In this document: positions 44,315 through 52,825 of the stretch, in pieces
How positions within the stretch are numbered: the first letter of the stretch is position 1
Layout: each line of letters opens with the position of its first letter
Source: Lachnospiraceae bacterium
GTDB taxonomy: Bacteria; Bacillota; Clostridia; Lachnospirales; Lachnospiraceae
Direction of reading: 5' to 3'
NCBI GenBank assembly: GCA_015057425.1
Contig: SVEL01000009.1
Coordinates: 1 to 64,000 of the forward strand
DNA: 64,000 bases
The notes under the pieces: generated by a model
Told to the model about the DNA's origin: nothing
Database searches by the model: none
What the model saw: only the letters and a program-made list of their open reading frames with translations
Made by a program: the position numbers and the translations under genes

Positions 44315-45796
44315 TTAGAATGGATTTTCTGTTGGATATGGTAAGCTTGCAGGCTGATTGTAATTAATATCTTCCATCGGAACTCCGAGATATTTAAATA
44401 CATCAAAGAGAGCTTTTCCGTAATGTCCAAATGCAACCGCACCATGGTGAGGATAATTCTTTTCAATAAGAACGTGACGATAAAATCTGCCCATTTCCTT
44501 AATTGCGAATACACCGATTGCACCAAATGAACGTGTTGCAACAGGAAGTACTTCACCCTGAGCTACGTATGCACGAATCTTGCAATCTGCAGTTGACTGT
44601 AAACGGAAGAATGTGATGTTACCAGGTACGATATCACCTTCAAGTGTTCCGTTTGTAACTTCAATCGGAAGACTTCTTGCCATAATGAGCTGATGTCTCA
44701 TTTCACAGCTTGATAACTTTGATGAAGCTGTGTTACCGCAGTGGAATGCCATAAATGTATCTGTATGCTTATAATCAAACTTTCCTTCGATTGATTCTTT
44801 ATACATATCCTTTGGAACCGAGTTATTGATATCAAGTAATGTTACAGCATCTTCACTTACACATGTACCGATAAACTCGCTTAATGTTCCGTAGATGTCA
44901 ACTTCACATGATACCGGAATTCCTCTTCCTGTAAGACGGCTGTTTACGTAGCAAGGAACGAAACCAAACTGTGTCTGGAATGCAGGCCAGCACTTTCCTG
45001 CTATTGCAACGTATTTTCTATAGCCTCTGTGTTCTTCGATCCAGTCAAGAAGTGTAAGTTCATACTGGGCTAACTTTGCAAGAACCTCAGGTTTCTTATT
45101 TCCTGTTCCAAGTTCCTTTTCCATATCCGCAACAACTTCAGGGATTCTTGCATCTCCTGCATGCTTGTTAAATGCTTCAAATAAATCCAACTCTGAGTTT
45201 TCTTCTATTTCTACGCCAAGATTGTAAAGCTGTTTAATAGGTGCGTTACATGCAAGGAAATTAAGCGGTCTTGGTCCAAATGATATAATTTTAAGGTCTG
45301 AAAGTCCGATAATTGTTCTTGCTACAGGTAAGAATTCTTTAATCATATCTGCGCAGTCTTCTGCATCTCCTACAGGATATTCAGGAATATATGCCTGAAT
45401 GTTGCGAAGCTTTAAGTTGTAGCTTGCATTAAGCATACCACAGTACGCATCACCACGTCCCTGAATTAAGTTGTCCTGTGTTTCTTCTGCTGCCGCAACG
45501 AACATCTTTGGTCCTTCAAAATGCTTAGCAAGAAGAGTTTCTGAGATTTCAGGTCCAAAGTTACCAAGGTATACACAAAGGGCATTACAGCCTGCTGCCT
45601 TGATATCTTCTAATGCCTGAACCATATGTATTTCGCTTTCAACGATACATACAGGACATTCATAAATGTCTTCTGCGTCATATTTTGCCTTGTAAGCTTC
45701 TACAAGTGCCTTTCTTCTGTTTACAGATAATGATTCCGGGAAACAGTCTCTACTAACTGCTACGATTCCCACTTTAACTTTTGGAATGTTGTACAT
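44315..45796 (-). CDS. L-fucose/L-arabinose isomerase-family sugar isomerase, 493 aa
   Basis: A cytoplasmic aldose-ketose isomerase of the FucI/AraA superfamily. It has the N-terminal Rossmann-like part (VKVGIVAVSRDCFPES), ALCVYLGNFGPE, a central CWPAFQTQFGFVPCYVNSRL and CEVDIYGTLSEFIG (metal-ligand Glu region), and a C-terminal FHCGNTA and HHGAVAFGHYG. It is about 100 residues shorter than classical FucI. Placed after an alpha-xylosidase and xylulokinase gene, it may act on D-xylose rather than L-fucose; both sugars would arise from this locus. Start: ATG with AAGGAGG upstream; 36 bp after xylB. Confidence 0.85.
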   Translation of the reverse strand: MYNIPKVKVGIVAVSRDCFPESLSVNRRKALVEAYKAKYDAEDIYECPVCIVESEIHMVQALEDIKAAGCNALCVYLGNFGPEISETLLAKHFEGPKMFVAAAEETQDNLIQGRGDAYCGMLNASYNLKLRNIQAYIPEYPVGDAEDCADMIKEFLPVARTIIGLSDLKIISFGPRPLNFLACNAPIKQLYNLGVEIEENSELDLFEAFNKHAGDARIPEVVADMEKELGTGNKKPEVLAKLAQYELTLLDWIEEHRGYRKYVAIAGKCWPAFQTQFGFVPCYVNSRLTGRGIPVSCEVDIYGTLSEFIGTCVSEDAVTLLDINNSVPKDMYKESIEGKFDYKHTDTFMAFHCGNTASSKLSSCEMRHQLIMARSLPIEVTNGTLEGDIVPGNITFFRLQSTADCKIRAYVAQGEVLPVATRSFGAIGVFAIKEMGRFYRHVLIEKNYPHHGAVAFGHYGKALFDVFKYLGVPMEDINYNQPASLPYPTENPF

Positions 45797-45832
45797 ATAA
45801 ATTGTTCCTCCTTGTAAATATATTGAATAAAA

Positions 45833-47302
45833 TTATTTAATAGCTTCAAATACCGGTATACATGCCGGATATATCTGACGAAACTGCTGGTATCTTTTCT
45901 CATACTTTGCCGCAAGTTCAGGGTCCGGTTCAACAGTATCCACAACCTTAACTATCTTAGCAGCAGCCTCTTCTACATTATTATACACTCCGCAGGCAAC
46001 TGCTGCAAGCATTGCTCCGCCTAAAGACGGACCTTCTTCTGTTTCAAGAACATCTACGCTTATATTTAATACGTTAGCAATAATCTTTTTCCAAAGGGGG
46101 CTCTTTGCACCACCGCCACAAATCTTTGTTCTTGTAATAGGAATTCCCAAAGACTTTGCTACTTCAAATGAATCTCTGAGAGCAAATGCAACTCCTTCAA
46201 GTACAGCCTGAGTCATATCCTCTCTTGTTGTATCCATTGTCATACCTATAAAAGTTGCACGTGCATTTGGATTATTGTGTGGTGAACGTTCTCCCATAAG
46301 ATATGGAAGATAATAAACGTGGTTTTCGCCAAGCTTAGTAATGCTTTCCTGTTCTTTCGCATATTCCTTCGTACGAAGAATATCATCCATCCACCATTTA
46401 TTACATGATGCTGCGCTAAGCATACAGCCCATAAGATGATATGCACCGTTTGCATCGCAAAATGCATGTAACGCATTGTTTTTATCTACTCCAAACTTAG
46501 CAGATGATACAAATATAGTACCACTGGTTCCAAGAGAAATATTGCATCGGCCGTCACCAACTGTTCCCGTTGCAACTGCAGCTGCCGCATTATCTCCGGC
46601 TCCTGCTGCCACCTTTACATTAACTGAAATCCCAAGTTCTGCTGCCACATCAGGTAATACTGTTCCCACACATTCATAACTTTCATAAAGTCTCGGAAGC
46701 ATATCCTCTGTTATATGGCAGATTTCGCACATTTCCTCAGACCACTTACGGTTCTCAACGTCCAAAAGAAGCATTCCTGATGCATCTGAAACATCTGTAC
46801 AGTTAACTCCCGTAAGTTTATATGCAATATAATCCTTTGGAAGCATAATCTTCTTAATCCTTGCAAAATTATCAGGTTCATTGTTCTCTACCCACAAAAT
46901 CTTTGGAGCCGTAAATCCGGTAAATGAAATATTGGCTGTGTATTTTGAAAGAGTTTCTTTACCGATTGTGTTATTGAGATAATCACATTCTTCTGTTGTT
47001 CTTCCGTCATTCCATAAAATTGCAGGTCTGATAACTTCATCTTTTTCATCCAAGATTACAAGTCCATGCATCTGACCGCCAAAGCTGATTCCCGCAACCT
47101 CTTCCTTCGGGAACCCTTCAAGAAGTTCTTTTAATCCTTCCATTGTTTCCTTGTACCAATCCTCCGGATTCTGTTCGGACCACCCCGGATGCGGAAAATA
47201 CAACGGATATTCTCTGGACACGATGTTTTTTACATTGCCGTCTTCGTCCATAAGCAAAAGCTTAACTGATGAAGTTCCAAGGTCTATACCTATAAACAAC
47301 AT
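45833..47302 (-). CDS. xylB: Xylulokinase, 489 aa
   Basis: FGGY carbohydrate kinase that phosphorylates D-xylulose. It carries FIGIDLGTSSVK (phosphate 1), the XylB-typical GISFGGQMHGLVILD, ILWNDGRT, GAGDNAAAAVATG, NISLGTSGTIF and the late KICGGGAKSPLWKKI. Length is standard. Start: ATG with AAAGGAG upstream. Middle gene of the GH31-xylB-isomerase operon. Confidence 0.93.
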   Translation of the reverse strand: MLFIGIDLGTSSVKLLLMDEDGNVKNIVSREYPLYFPHPGWSEQNPEDWYKETMEGLKELLEGFPKEEVAGISFGGQMHGLVILDEKDEVIRPAILWNDGRTTEECDYLNNTIGKETLSKYTANISFTGFTAPKILWVENNEPDNFARIKKIMLPKDYIAYKLTGVNCTDVSDASGMLLLDVENRKWSEEMCEICHITEDMLPRLYESYECVGTVLPDVAAELGISVNVKVAAGAGDNAAAAVATGTVGDGRCNISLGTSGTIFVSSAKFGVDKNNALHAFCDANGAYHLMGCMLSAASCNKWWMDDILRTKEYAKEQESITKLGENHVYYLPYLMGERSPHNNPNARATFIGMTMDTTREDMTQAVLEGVAFALRDSFEVAKSLGIPITRTKICGGGAKSPLWKKIIANVLNISVDVLETEEGPSLGGAMLAAVACGVYNNVEEAAAKIVKVVDTVEPDPELAAKYEKRYQQFRQIYPACIPVFEAIK

Positions 47303-47346
47303 ATGTCTTCTCCTTTCATTGATATATTCATGCAGTAATCTGCAAA

Positions 47347-49686
47347 TTAATACTTAACTATAATTTCACTGTCACCGATAACTGACAATACAACATCTTC
47401 TCCGGCCATTTCATACTGTGCACCTTCAACCTCACAAGGTGTTCCCGCGTTAACAAGAACTATCTTGTGACTCTTAGCACATGATGAATTAATCTTATAT
47501 GTTCCGCCTATATTGGCAGCTTTAATTGTAAGTTCTGCTTCATTGTCAGTGTTATATACAACAGTTTGAGACGATTTACCATTCTTTAACGCATATATCT
47601 TAAGTGTTACATTATCGGCATAATCATAAACAGGGTCATTATCCTTAGCCCCCATTGCCACAATACTGCCTTCCTTTACATAAAGTGGAATACTTAAGTA
47701 ACCGTGTTCTTCTTTATACCACTTTCCGCCATCTTTTACTTCGCCTGTAAGAAGGGAAGTCCACGTACCTTCCGGAAGATAATACTCTGCCATACTCTTA
47801 TCATTGAAAATAGGTGCAACTAAAAGTGAATCACCAAACATATACTGACTTGCAAGATATCCGCAATTTCTGTCTTCAGTAAATTCAAGTACCATACTTC
47901 TCATCATCGGAATACCTGTCTTGGATGTTTCTATAGCATTGCGATACAAATATGGCATAAGAGATGCTTTAAGCTTTGTAAAGTAACGTACAACATCTAC
48001 AGCTTCTTCATCATATGCCCAAGGTACACGATAAGATGTTGAACCATGAAGTCTTGAATGTGTTGACAACAGACCAAATGCACACCATCTCTTGTATACA
48101 TCAGGTGTTGAAGTACTTTCAAATCCGCCTATATCATGACTCCAATATCCAAAACCTGAACTTGTAAGTGAAAGACCACCTCTTAAGCTTTCTTCCATCG
48201 ATTCATAATCAGACCAGCAGTCGCCACCCCAGTGAACAGGGAACTTCTGACCGCCTACCGTTGCAGAACGTGCAAAAAGAATTGCTTCTTTTTCACCTTT
48301 TCTCTTCTTAATAACATCATATACAACTTTGTTGTAAAGATATGTATAATAATTGTGCATCTTCATAGGGTCAGAACCATCATAATATACACAATCTGTC
48401 GGTATTCTTTCGCCAAAGTCTGTCTTGAAGCAATCTACTCCCATATCCATAAGTGCTTCCAATTTTTCACTGTACCACTTACATGCTTCCGGATTTGTAA
48501 AATCAACTATAGCAAGTCCCGGCTGCCACATATCCCATTGCCATACATCTCCGTTAGGACGCTTGATGAAATATCCTCCTTTTACGCCTTCTTCAAACAT
48601 AGATGATTCCTGTCCTACATAGCTGTTAATCCATACACAGATTTTCAGACCTTTATCCTTTAATCGTTTTAACATTCCCACAGGATCAGGGAATACTCCC
48701 TTATCCCATGTAAAATCACACCAGTTGAAATCCTTCATCCAGAAACAGTCAAAATGGAATGTCTTTAAAGGTATTCCTCTGTCTAACATACCATCAACGA
48801 AGCTGTTAACTGTCTCCTCATCATAATTTGTCGTAAATGATGTAGAAAGCCATAATCCGAATGTCCATGGTGCCGGCAACGACGGTTTACCTGTTATATC
48901 TGTATATCTCATAAGCACTTCCTTCATAGAAGGACCGTTAATCACAAAGTAATCAAGCTGTTCACCCGGTACTGAAAATTCCACCTTCGTAACAACTTCC
49001 GTAGCTACTTCAAAGGAAACCTTTTCCGGATGATTTACAAATACACCATATCCTCTGTTTGAAACATAAAATGGTATATTTTTATATGACTGTTCTGTAG
49101 ATGTACCACCATCTTCATTCCAGATATCAATACTCTGGCCATTCTTGACGAAGGCTGAAAATCTTTCGCCTAAACCATATACAAGCTCGCCAACGGTAAG
49201 CGAAAGCTGTTCTCTCATATATGCATCTTCAGGCCCTTTATCGTATGCAAAGCCTTTCCAGTTTGTCTTCATATATGCAAGGTCTTTTGCACCGCTTCCT
49301 GTTATCTTTTCATCGCCTCTGTAAAATGTAATTGCTGCATTAGCTTTCATAACCTCCATACGTAATGAACCACTATGTATAACAAGTCTGTCTTCAAGTT
49401 CTTCTGCTCTCATAATCCCCGTCTGCGGAACTGACAGTTCAAACTTAGGATCACGTTCCTTAAGTCCCATATGATGATATGTCTGAACTCTTATAACTTC
49501 AGGATAAGGCGCTGAAATCTTAAGTGTAAGATTTATTCCACCCAATGTATCTCCTCTCGTAACTATCTTACTTGTAGGTGCGCAAATGGTCACCTCTTCA
49601 TTTTCTATTTTTGCAAAATATACTTCTGCAGGTGAAAAACATGCATAATTTTCTTTTTGTAACCAACATCCATTACTAAACTTCAT
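47347..49686 (-). CDS. GH31 alpha-xylosidase (YicI-like), 779 aa
   Basis: Cytoplasmic (no signal peptide) family 31 glycosidase. An N-terminal beta-sandwich (about 1-250) precedes the TIM barrel with TFHFDCFWMKDFNWCDFTWD. The nucleophile is in CFKTDFGERIPTD (Asp), the acid region in GGDCWSDYESM, and the C-terminal beta domains carry PMMRSMVLEF. KTDFGERIPTD and length match alpha-xylosidases such as YicI, which remove non-reducing alpha-1,6-xylose from xyloglucan oligosaccharides. Start: ATG with AAAGG upstream. First gene of a three-gene operon divergent from the YesN-like regulator. Confidence 0.93.
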   Translation of the reverse strand: MKFSNGCWLQKENYACFSPAEVYFAKIENEEVTICAPTSKIVTRGDTLGGINLTLKISAPYPEVIRVQTYHHMGLKERDPKFELSVPQTGIMRAEELEDRLVIHSGSLRMEVMKANAAITFYRGDEKITGSGAKDLAYMKTNWKGFAYDKGPEDAYMREQLSLTVGELVYGLGERFSAFVKNGQSIDIWNEDGGTSTEQSYKNIPFYVSNRGYGVFVNHPEKVSFEVATEVVTKVEFSVPGEQLDYFVINGPSMKEVLMRYTDITGKPSLPAPWTFGLWLSTSFTTNYDEETVNSFVDGMLDRGIPLKTFHFDCFWMKDFNWCDFTWDKGVFPDPVGMLKRLKDKGLKICVWINSYVGQESSMFEEGVKGGYFIKRPNGDVWQWDMWQPGLAIVDFTNPEACKWYSEKLEALMDMGVDCFKTDFGERIPTDCVYYDGSDPMKMHNYYTYLYNKVVYDVIKKRKGEKEAILFARSATVGGQKFPVHWGGDCWSDYESMEESLRGGLSLTSSGFGYWSHDIGGFESTSTPDVYKRWCAFGLLSTHSRLHGSTSYRVPWAYDEEAVDVVRYFTKLKASLMPYLYRNAIETSKTGIPMMRSMVLEFTEDRNCGYLASQYMFGDSLLVAPIFNDKSMAEYYLPEGTWTSLLTGEVKDGGKWYKEEHGYLSIPLYVKEGSIVAMGAKDNDPVYDYADNVTLKIYALKNGKSSQTVVYNTDNEAELTIKAANIGGTYKINSSCAKSHKIVLVNAGTPCEVEGAQYEMAGEDVVLSVIGDSEIIVKY

Positions 49687-49763
49687 ATTATCTTACCTTT
49701 CTGTCCAAGTATTATTTTACCACAAACATCATAGGAATACCATTCCCATAATGTGCATAAAAT

Positions 49764-49816
49764 GCTATATAAATTATAGCGTATAGATTGTCTGTAAAAT
49801 ACCACCTAAATTGAAT
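49764..49816. promoter_or_regulatory. Divergent control region: palindrome over the GH31 -10 and candidate regulator box
   Basis: GCTATA-TAAAT-TATAGC (49764-49780) is a perfect 6-5-6 palindrome that contains TATAAT on the minus strand, probably the GH31 -10; no good -35 precedes it. Just beyond, TAAAATACCACCTAAATT (49795-49812) resembles TAAAATACACTAATTA at 57199-57214 before the transporter genes. Poor -35 boxes plus a shared upstream motif fit activation by an AraC-type regulator. Confidence 0.35.
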
Positions 49817-49834
49817 AAAATTCACAGGATAAAT

Positions 49835-49863
49835 TTGACAAAGAAATGTTTTATCAGTATAAT
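49835..49863 (+). promoter_or_regulatory. Consensus promoter of the YesN-like regulator gene
   Basis: TTGACA (49835-49840) and TATAAT (49858-49863) both match sigma-A consensus exactly with 17-bp spacing. The regulator is therefore probably made at a steady high level. Confidence 0.85.
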
Positions 49864-49898
49864 GTCAGTAACTGAGGGAGCACAGAGAGGTACTTGAA

Positions 49899-51452
49899 AT
49901 GTATAAGATATTAATCGCAGATGATGAAGAGTTAATCCGTCAGGGTATTAAATGTTTATGTGACTATGAATCACTTGGTTTTACTATTGTAGGTGAAGCA
50001 GCAAACGGTGATCAGGCATACAAGCAGATTATGGACTTAAATCCTGATATAGTTTTGATGGATATCCGTATGCCCGGTATGACCGGACTCGAAGTTATCG
50101 AAAAACTTAATGAAATTGACTTCAAAGGAAAGTTTGTTATCATAAGCAGTTTTACCGACTTTTCTTATGCGCAACAGGCAATTCGCCTCGGAGTGCAAAA
50201 CTATATCACCAAACCTATTGATGAAGATGAGCTTGTTGAAATTCTTAAGAAGCAAAAGGAACTTCTTGATTCAGACCAGATTACCAAGATAGCTGCAAAT
50301 CATTACAAGGATAAGGCTCACAGCGCTATTATCAAGGATATTCTTCTTGGTACAGCCGACCTTAATCATGTAAATCTTAAGGAATTAAATCTTGATGCTG
50401 ATTCGTATCAGGTTGTTATTTATGAAAAGTACAGTTATGACACCCAGGATGCTTCTTATGATTTTGCAGACCTGTTACGTGTAACCAATACAGCCAACAA
50501 CTCATTTGACCGAATCACCATAGATAACTGTGAAGTTCTTCTTTTAAAAGGGCAATTTGCCATTGGAAAGTTCAATGATTTCCTTGAACGTTACACCAGA
50601 GAAAAGCGTCCTCAGAAGAATTCACCACTTGATTCACTGTTTATTACATACGGCTCATGTGTTTCAACATTAGAACAGATTCCTACATCCTTTAAGGAAG
50701 CGGAAAGTCTCTTACGCAGACGTTTCTTCTGTGACCAGGAACAGCATACCATAGGTTATGACAGCCTTCCTTCATTTGCAGGAAACACTTCCATTATTAA
50801 CGAGAATTTGTTAAATGAATACACTACGCTGCTTTTAAATTACATACAGACATTTAACCGAAATATGGTTGCAGAAACATTGGATTCATTGCAGACAAAG
50901 CTGTACAATGCTTCAGATTCCCTTGAATCAATCAAGCTGTTTTTAACAGATTTATACTTGCAGATAAAAGAACAGATAAAGCACTTATATCCCAACAATG
51001 AAATCCCATTCGCAAGCAACAGTATAATTATCCGTACAATAGAAGAGAAACTTTTTCTCTATGAGATAATTTTATACTTTACGGAACAATTTGAGATTAT
51101 TATGAGCTTTATAGGTAGTTCAACAAGAGACAGTGTTCTTGATGATATATTACATTATATCAATCACAACTATACAAAGAATATAACTCTTGAAAATATC
51201 GCACCTCTTTTCGGATACAACAGTTCATACTTAGGCAAGATATTTAATAAAAAAGTCGGGGAAAACTTCAATTCTTACGTGGACCATATAAGAATTGAAC
51301 ATTCCAAAGAACTTTTACTTAATGATAACGCTAAGGTATATGCTATCGCAGAGAAGGTTGGATACAGAAGTGTGGATTACTTCCACATTAAGTTTAAAAA
51401 ATATGTAGGCCAAAGCCCTGCTGAATTTAGAAAGAAAAACAGAACAACATAA
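49899..51452 (+). CDS. YesN-like response regulator with AraC-type DNA-binding domain, 517 aa
   Basis: The receiver domain (about 1-120) has DDEELIRQGI (acidic pocket), phosphoacceptor DIVLMDIRMPG (Asp54) and NYITKPID (Lys). A middle region of about 280 residues contains a coiled segment. The C-terminal AraC/XylS HTH pair (about 415-515) has ITLENIAPLFGYNSSYLGKIF and IAEKVGYRSVDYFHIKFKKYVGQSPAEFR. It should be phosphorylated by the YesM-like kinase encoded at 58915-60708 and activate the glycan genes. Start: ATG with GAGAGG 8 nt upstream. It is monocistronic, opposite in direction to all its presumed targets. Confidence 0.94.
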   Translation: MYKILIADDEELIRQGIKCLCDYESLGFTIVGEAANGDQAYKQIMDLNPDIVLMDIRMPGMTGLEVIEKLNEIDFKGKFVIISSFTDFSYAQQAIRLGVQNYITKPIDEDELVEILKKQKELLDSDQITKIAANHYKDKAHSAIIKDILLGTADLNHVNLKELNLDADSYQVVIYEKYSYDTQDASYDFADLLRVTNTANNSFDRITIDNCEVLLLKGQFAIGKFNDFLERYTREKRPQKNSPLDSLFITYGSCVSTLEQIPTSFKEAESLLRRRFFCDQEQHTIGYDSLPSFAGNTSIINENLLNEYTTLLLNYIQTFNRNMVAETLDSLQTKLYNASDSLESIKLFLTDLYLQIKEQIKHLYPNNEIPFASNSIIIRTIEEKLFLYEIILYFTEQFEIIMSFIGSSTRDSVLDDILHYINHNYTKNITLENIAPLFGYNSSYLGKIFNKKVGENFNSYVDHIRIEHSKELLLNDNAKVYAIAEKVGYRSVDYFHIKFKKYVGQSPAEFRKKNRTT

Positions 51453-51456
51453 AAGA

Positions 51457-51489
51457 AAATGTCAAAATCCGATGGGATTTTGACATTTT
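51457..51489. terminator. Bidirectional terminator after the YesN-like gene
   Basis: AAATGTCAAAATCC and GGATTTTGACATTT form a 14-bp stem followed by T on the plus strand. The minus-strand tail is also T-rich (TTTCTTTT), so it ends the transporter operon too. Confidence 0.8.
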
Positions 51490-51512
51490 TGTTTCTTATT
51501 TATTTTATTATA

Positions 51513-52175
51513 CTATTCTGCAAATACAAGATTGCTAAGTGTAAATGTAACTTCTATTGTCTTTGGGTTTGTAAGTGTTGTAAAGTTTGCTACATGATTA
51601 TCAGCATCTGTAATATCAGCTTCAGCAACTGCACTTCCGTCCCATCCGTTAATCGGATCGTTTGTATCGAAGATACCATTTGACTTAATAGCACTCTTAG
51701 GTTCTGTCTGTGTAACTGTTAATTCCACACCATCTACTACAACCTTGTCATACATAATATCGCAAGATACAAGGTTTGATGCAGCAAGCTTACCTGCTGT
51801 TGTTGCATAGTCCTTAATATATATAGCCGTAAGGTTTGTAAGGCTCTTCATTGCAGCTAACTTAGCAGCATCTGAAAGGTCTTTACTGCAATCAAAAGTT
51901 ACTGTGTACTGTCCTTCACCTTTTACCTGAATAGCAGGACCTACTTCGTTGCCAAAGTAAGCAGCGTCTACATCATTGTACATTACGTTAAGTGCAAGTA
52001 CCAATGTATTTGTAAGGTCTACACCTTCAAAAGGATCAACCTTTGCTGCAGTTGTTACTTCTTCTGCCTTAGTAGTAGTTGTTGTCTTATCTTCTCCGCC
52101 TGAATTAGAGCATGCGCCAAAACACAAAACTACTGATGCACATAAGATTATTGAAAGTAATTTCTTTAACTTCAT
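51513..52175 (-). CDS. Lipoprotein with one copy of the locus-specific surface domain, 220 aa
   Basis: Signal peptide with lipobox CFGAC (Cys at about residue 22), then a Thr-rich linker and one beta-rich domain (about 48-218). That domain contains GEGQYTVTFD, LTAIYIKD, VVDGVELTV, INGWDGSA and TIEVTFTLSNL. The same ordered motifs occur twice in the surface protein at 57445-58776. It looks like a carbohydrate-binding-type sandwich, but no family was recognised. Start: ATG at 52175 with AAGGAG 7 nt upstream; ATG at 52181 is too close. Last gene of the LplABC-YesL run, so it probably assists oligosaccharide capture. Confidence 0.8.
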   Translation of the reverse strand: MKLKKLLSIILCASVVLCFGACSNSGGEDKTTTTTKAEEVTTAAKVDPFEGVDLTNTLVLALNVMYNDVDAAYFGNEVGPAIQVKGEGQYTVTFDCSKDLSDAAKLAAMKSLTNLTAIYIKDYATTAGKLAASNLVSCDIMYDKVVVDGVELTVTQTEPKSAIKSNGIFDTNDPINGWDGSAVAEADITDADNHVANFTTLTNPKTIEVTFTLSNLVFAE

Positions 52176-52186
52176 TTTCATTCTCC

Positions 52187-52825
52187 TTATAATTTCTCAG
52201 GATTGCTGACTGAACCCGGTTCCTTTTCAATCTGTTTGAAAATGTACTTAGATATACCGCTTACGGTAAGTATCATGCACGCCGGTCCTATCAGTAAACC
52301 TGCAAATAATGTGGTTGTATTCCAAAACATAATAATTAACTCTATAACAAGCATAATCACCATAAATACAGTTCTGCCAAAGTATTTAAGAGATATTCTC
52401 GCCGAGTTTTCCATTGTTTTTAACACTGTATTTTCATATCTTGCCTGCAATGGATAGACATAAATAAATGACATTGTAAATACAAAAGCTGCAATTATTC
52501 CCATTATAAGCAGGATAATCGGATTACCTTCTATCTGTTCAAACAATGAAAAGTTCAACCACACAATATATACACATATCAGGTTCAGCATCCCAAGCGG
52601 GATACCTCTCCTGAGATTTGACTTAAATGCCTTCCAGAATTGGCGCGCCACATAACCTTCCTCATCATCTACCATCTTAAGCATTACATCAAACGCCGCT
52701 ATAGTTGCAGCACCTATTGTAACAATAGGCAATGAACATAAAAGCCATAACATATTTATTTTAAATACGCTGAACAAGTTTGTCATAAACTTGTATAAGC
52801 CGCCTTCTGTACTAAAAAACTTCAT
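52187..52825 (-). CDS. YesL-like DUF624 membrane protein, 212 aa
   Basis: About five membrane helices with the DUF624 pattern (NLFSVFKINMLWLLCSLPIVTIGAAT). YesL proteins accompany YesMN/Lpl-type transport loci and are presumed to help the transporter or kinase; the molecular role is unknown. Start ATG overlaps the binding-protein stop by one base and the ribosome binding site is weak, so translation is probably coupled. Confidence 0.9.
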   Translation of the reverse strand: MKFFSTEGGLYKFMTNLFSVFKINMLWLLCSLPIVTIGAATIAAFDVMLKMVDDEEGYVARQFWKAFKSNLRRGIPLGMLNLICVYIVWLNFSLFEQIEGNPIILLIMGIIAAFVFTMSFIYVYPLQARYENTVLKTMENSARISLKYFGRTVFMVIMLVIELIIMFWNTTTLFAGLLIGPACMILTVSGISKYIFKQIEKEPGSVSNPEKL

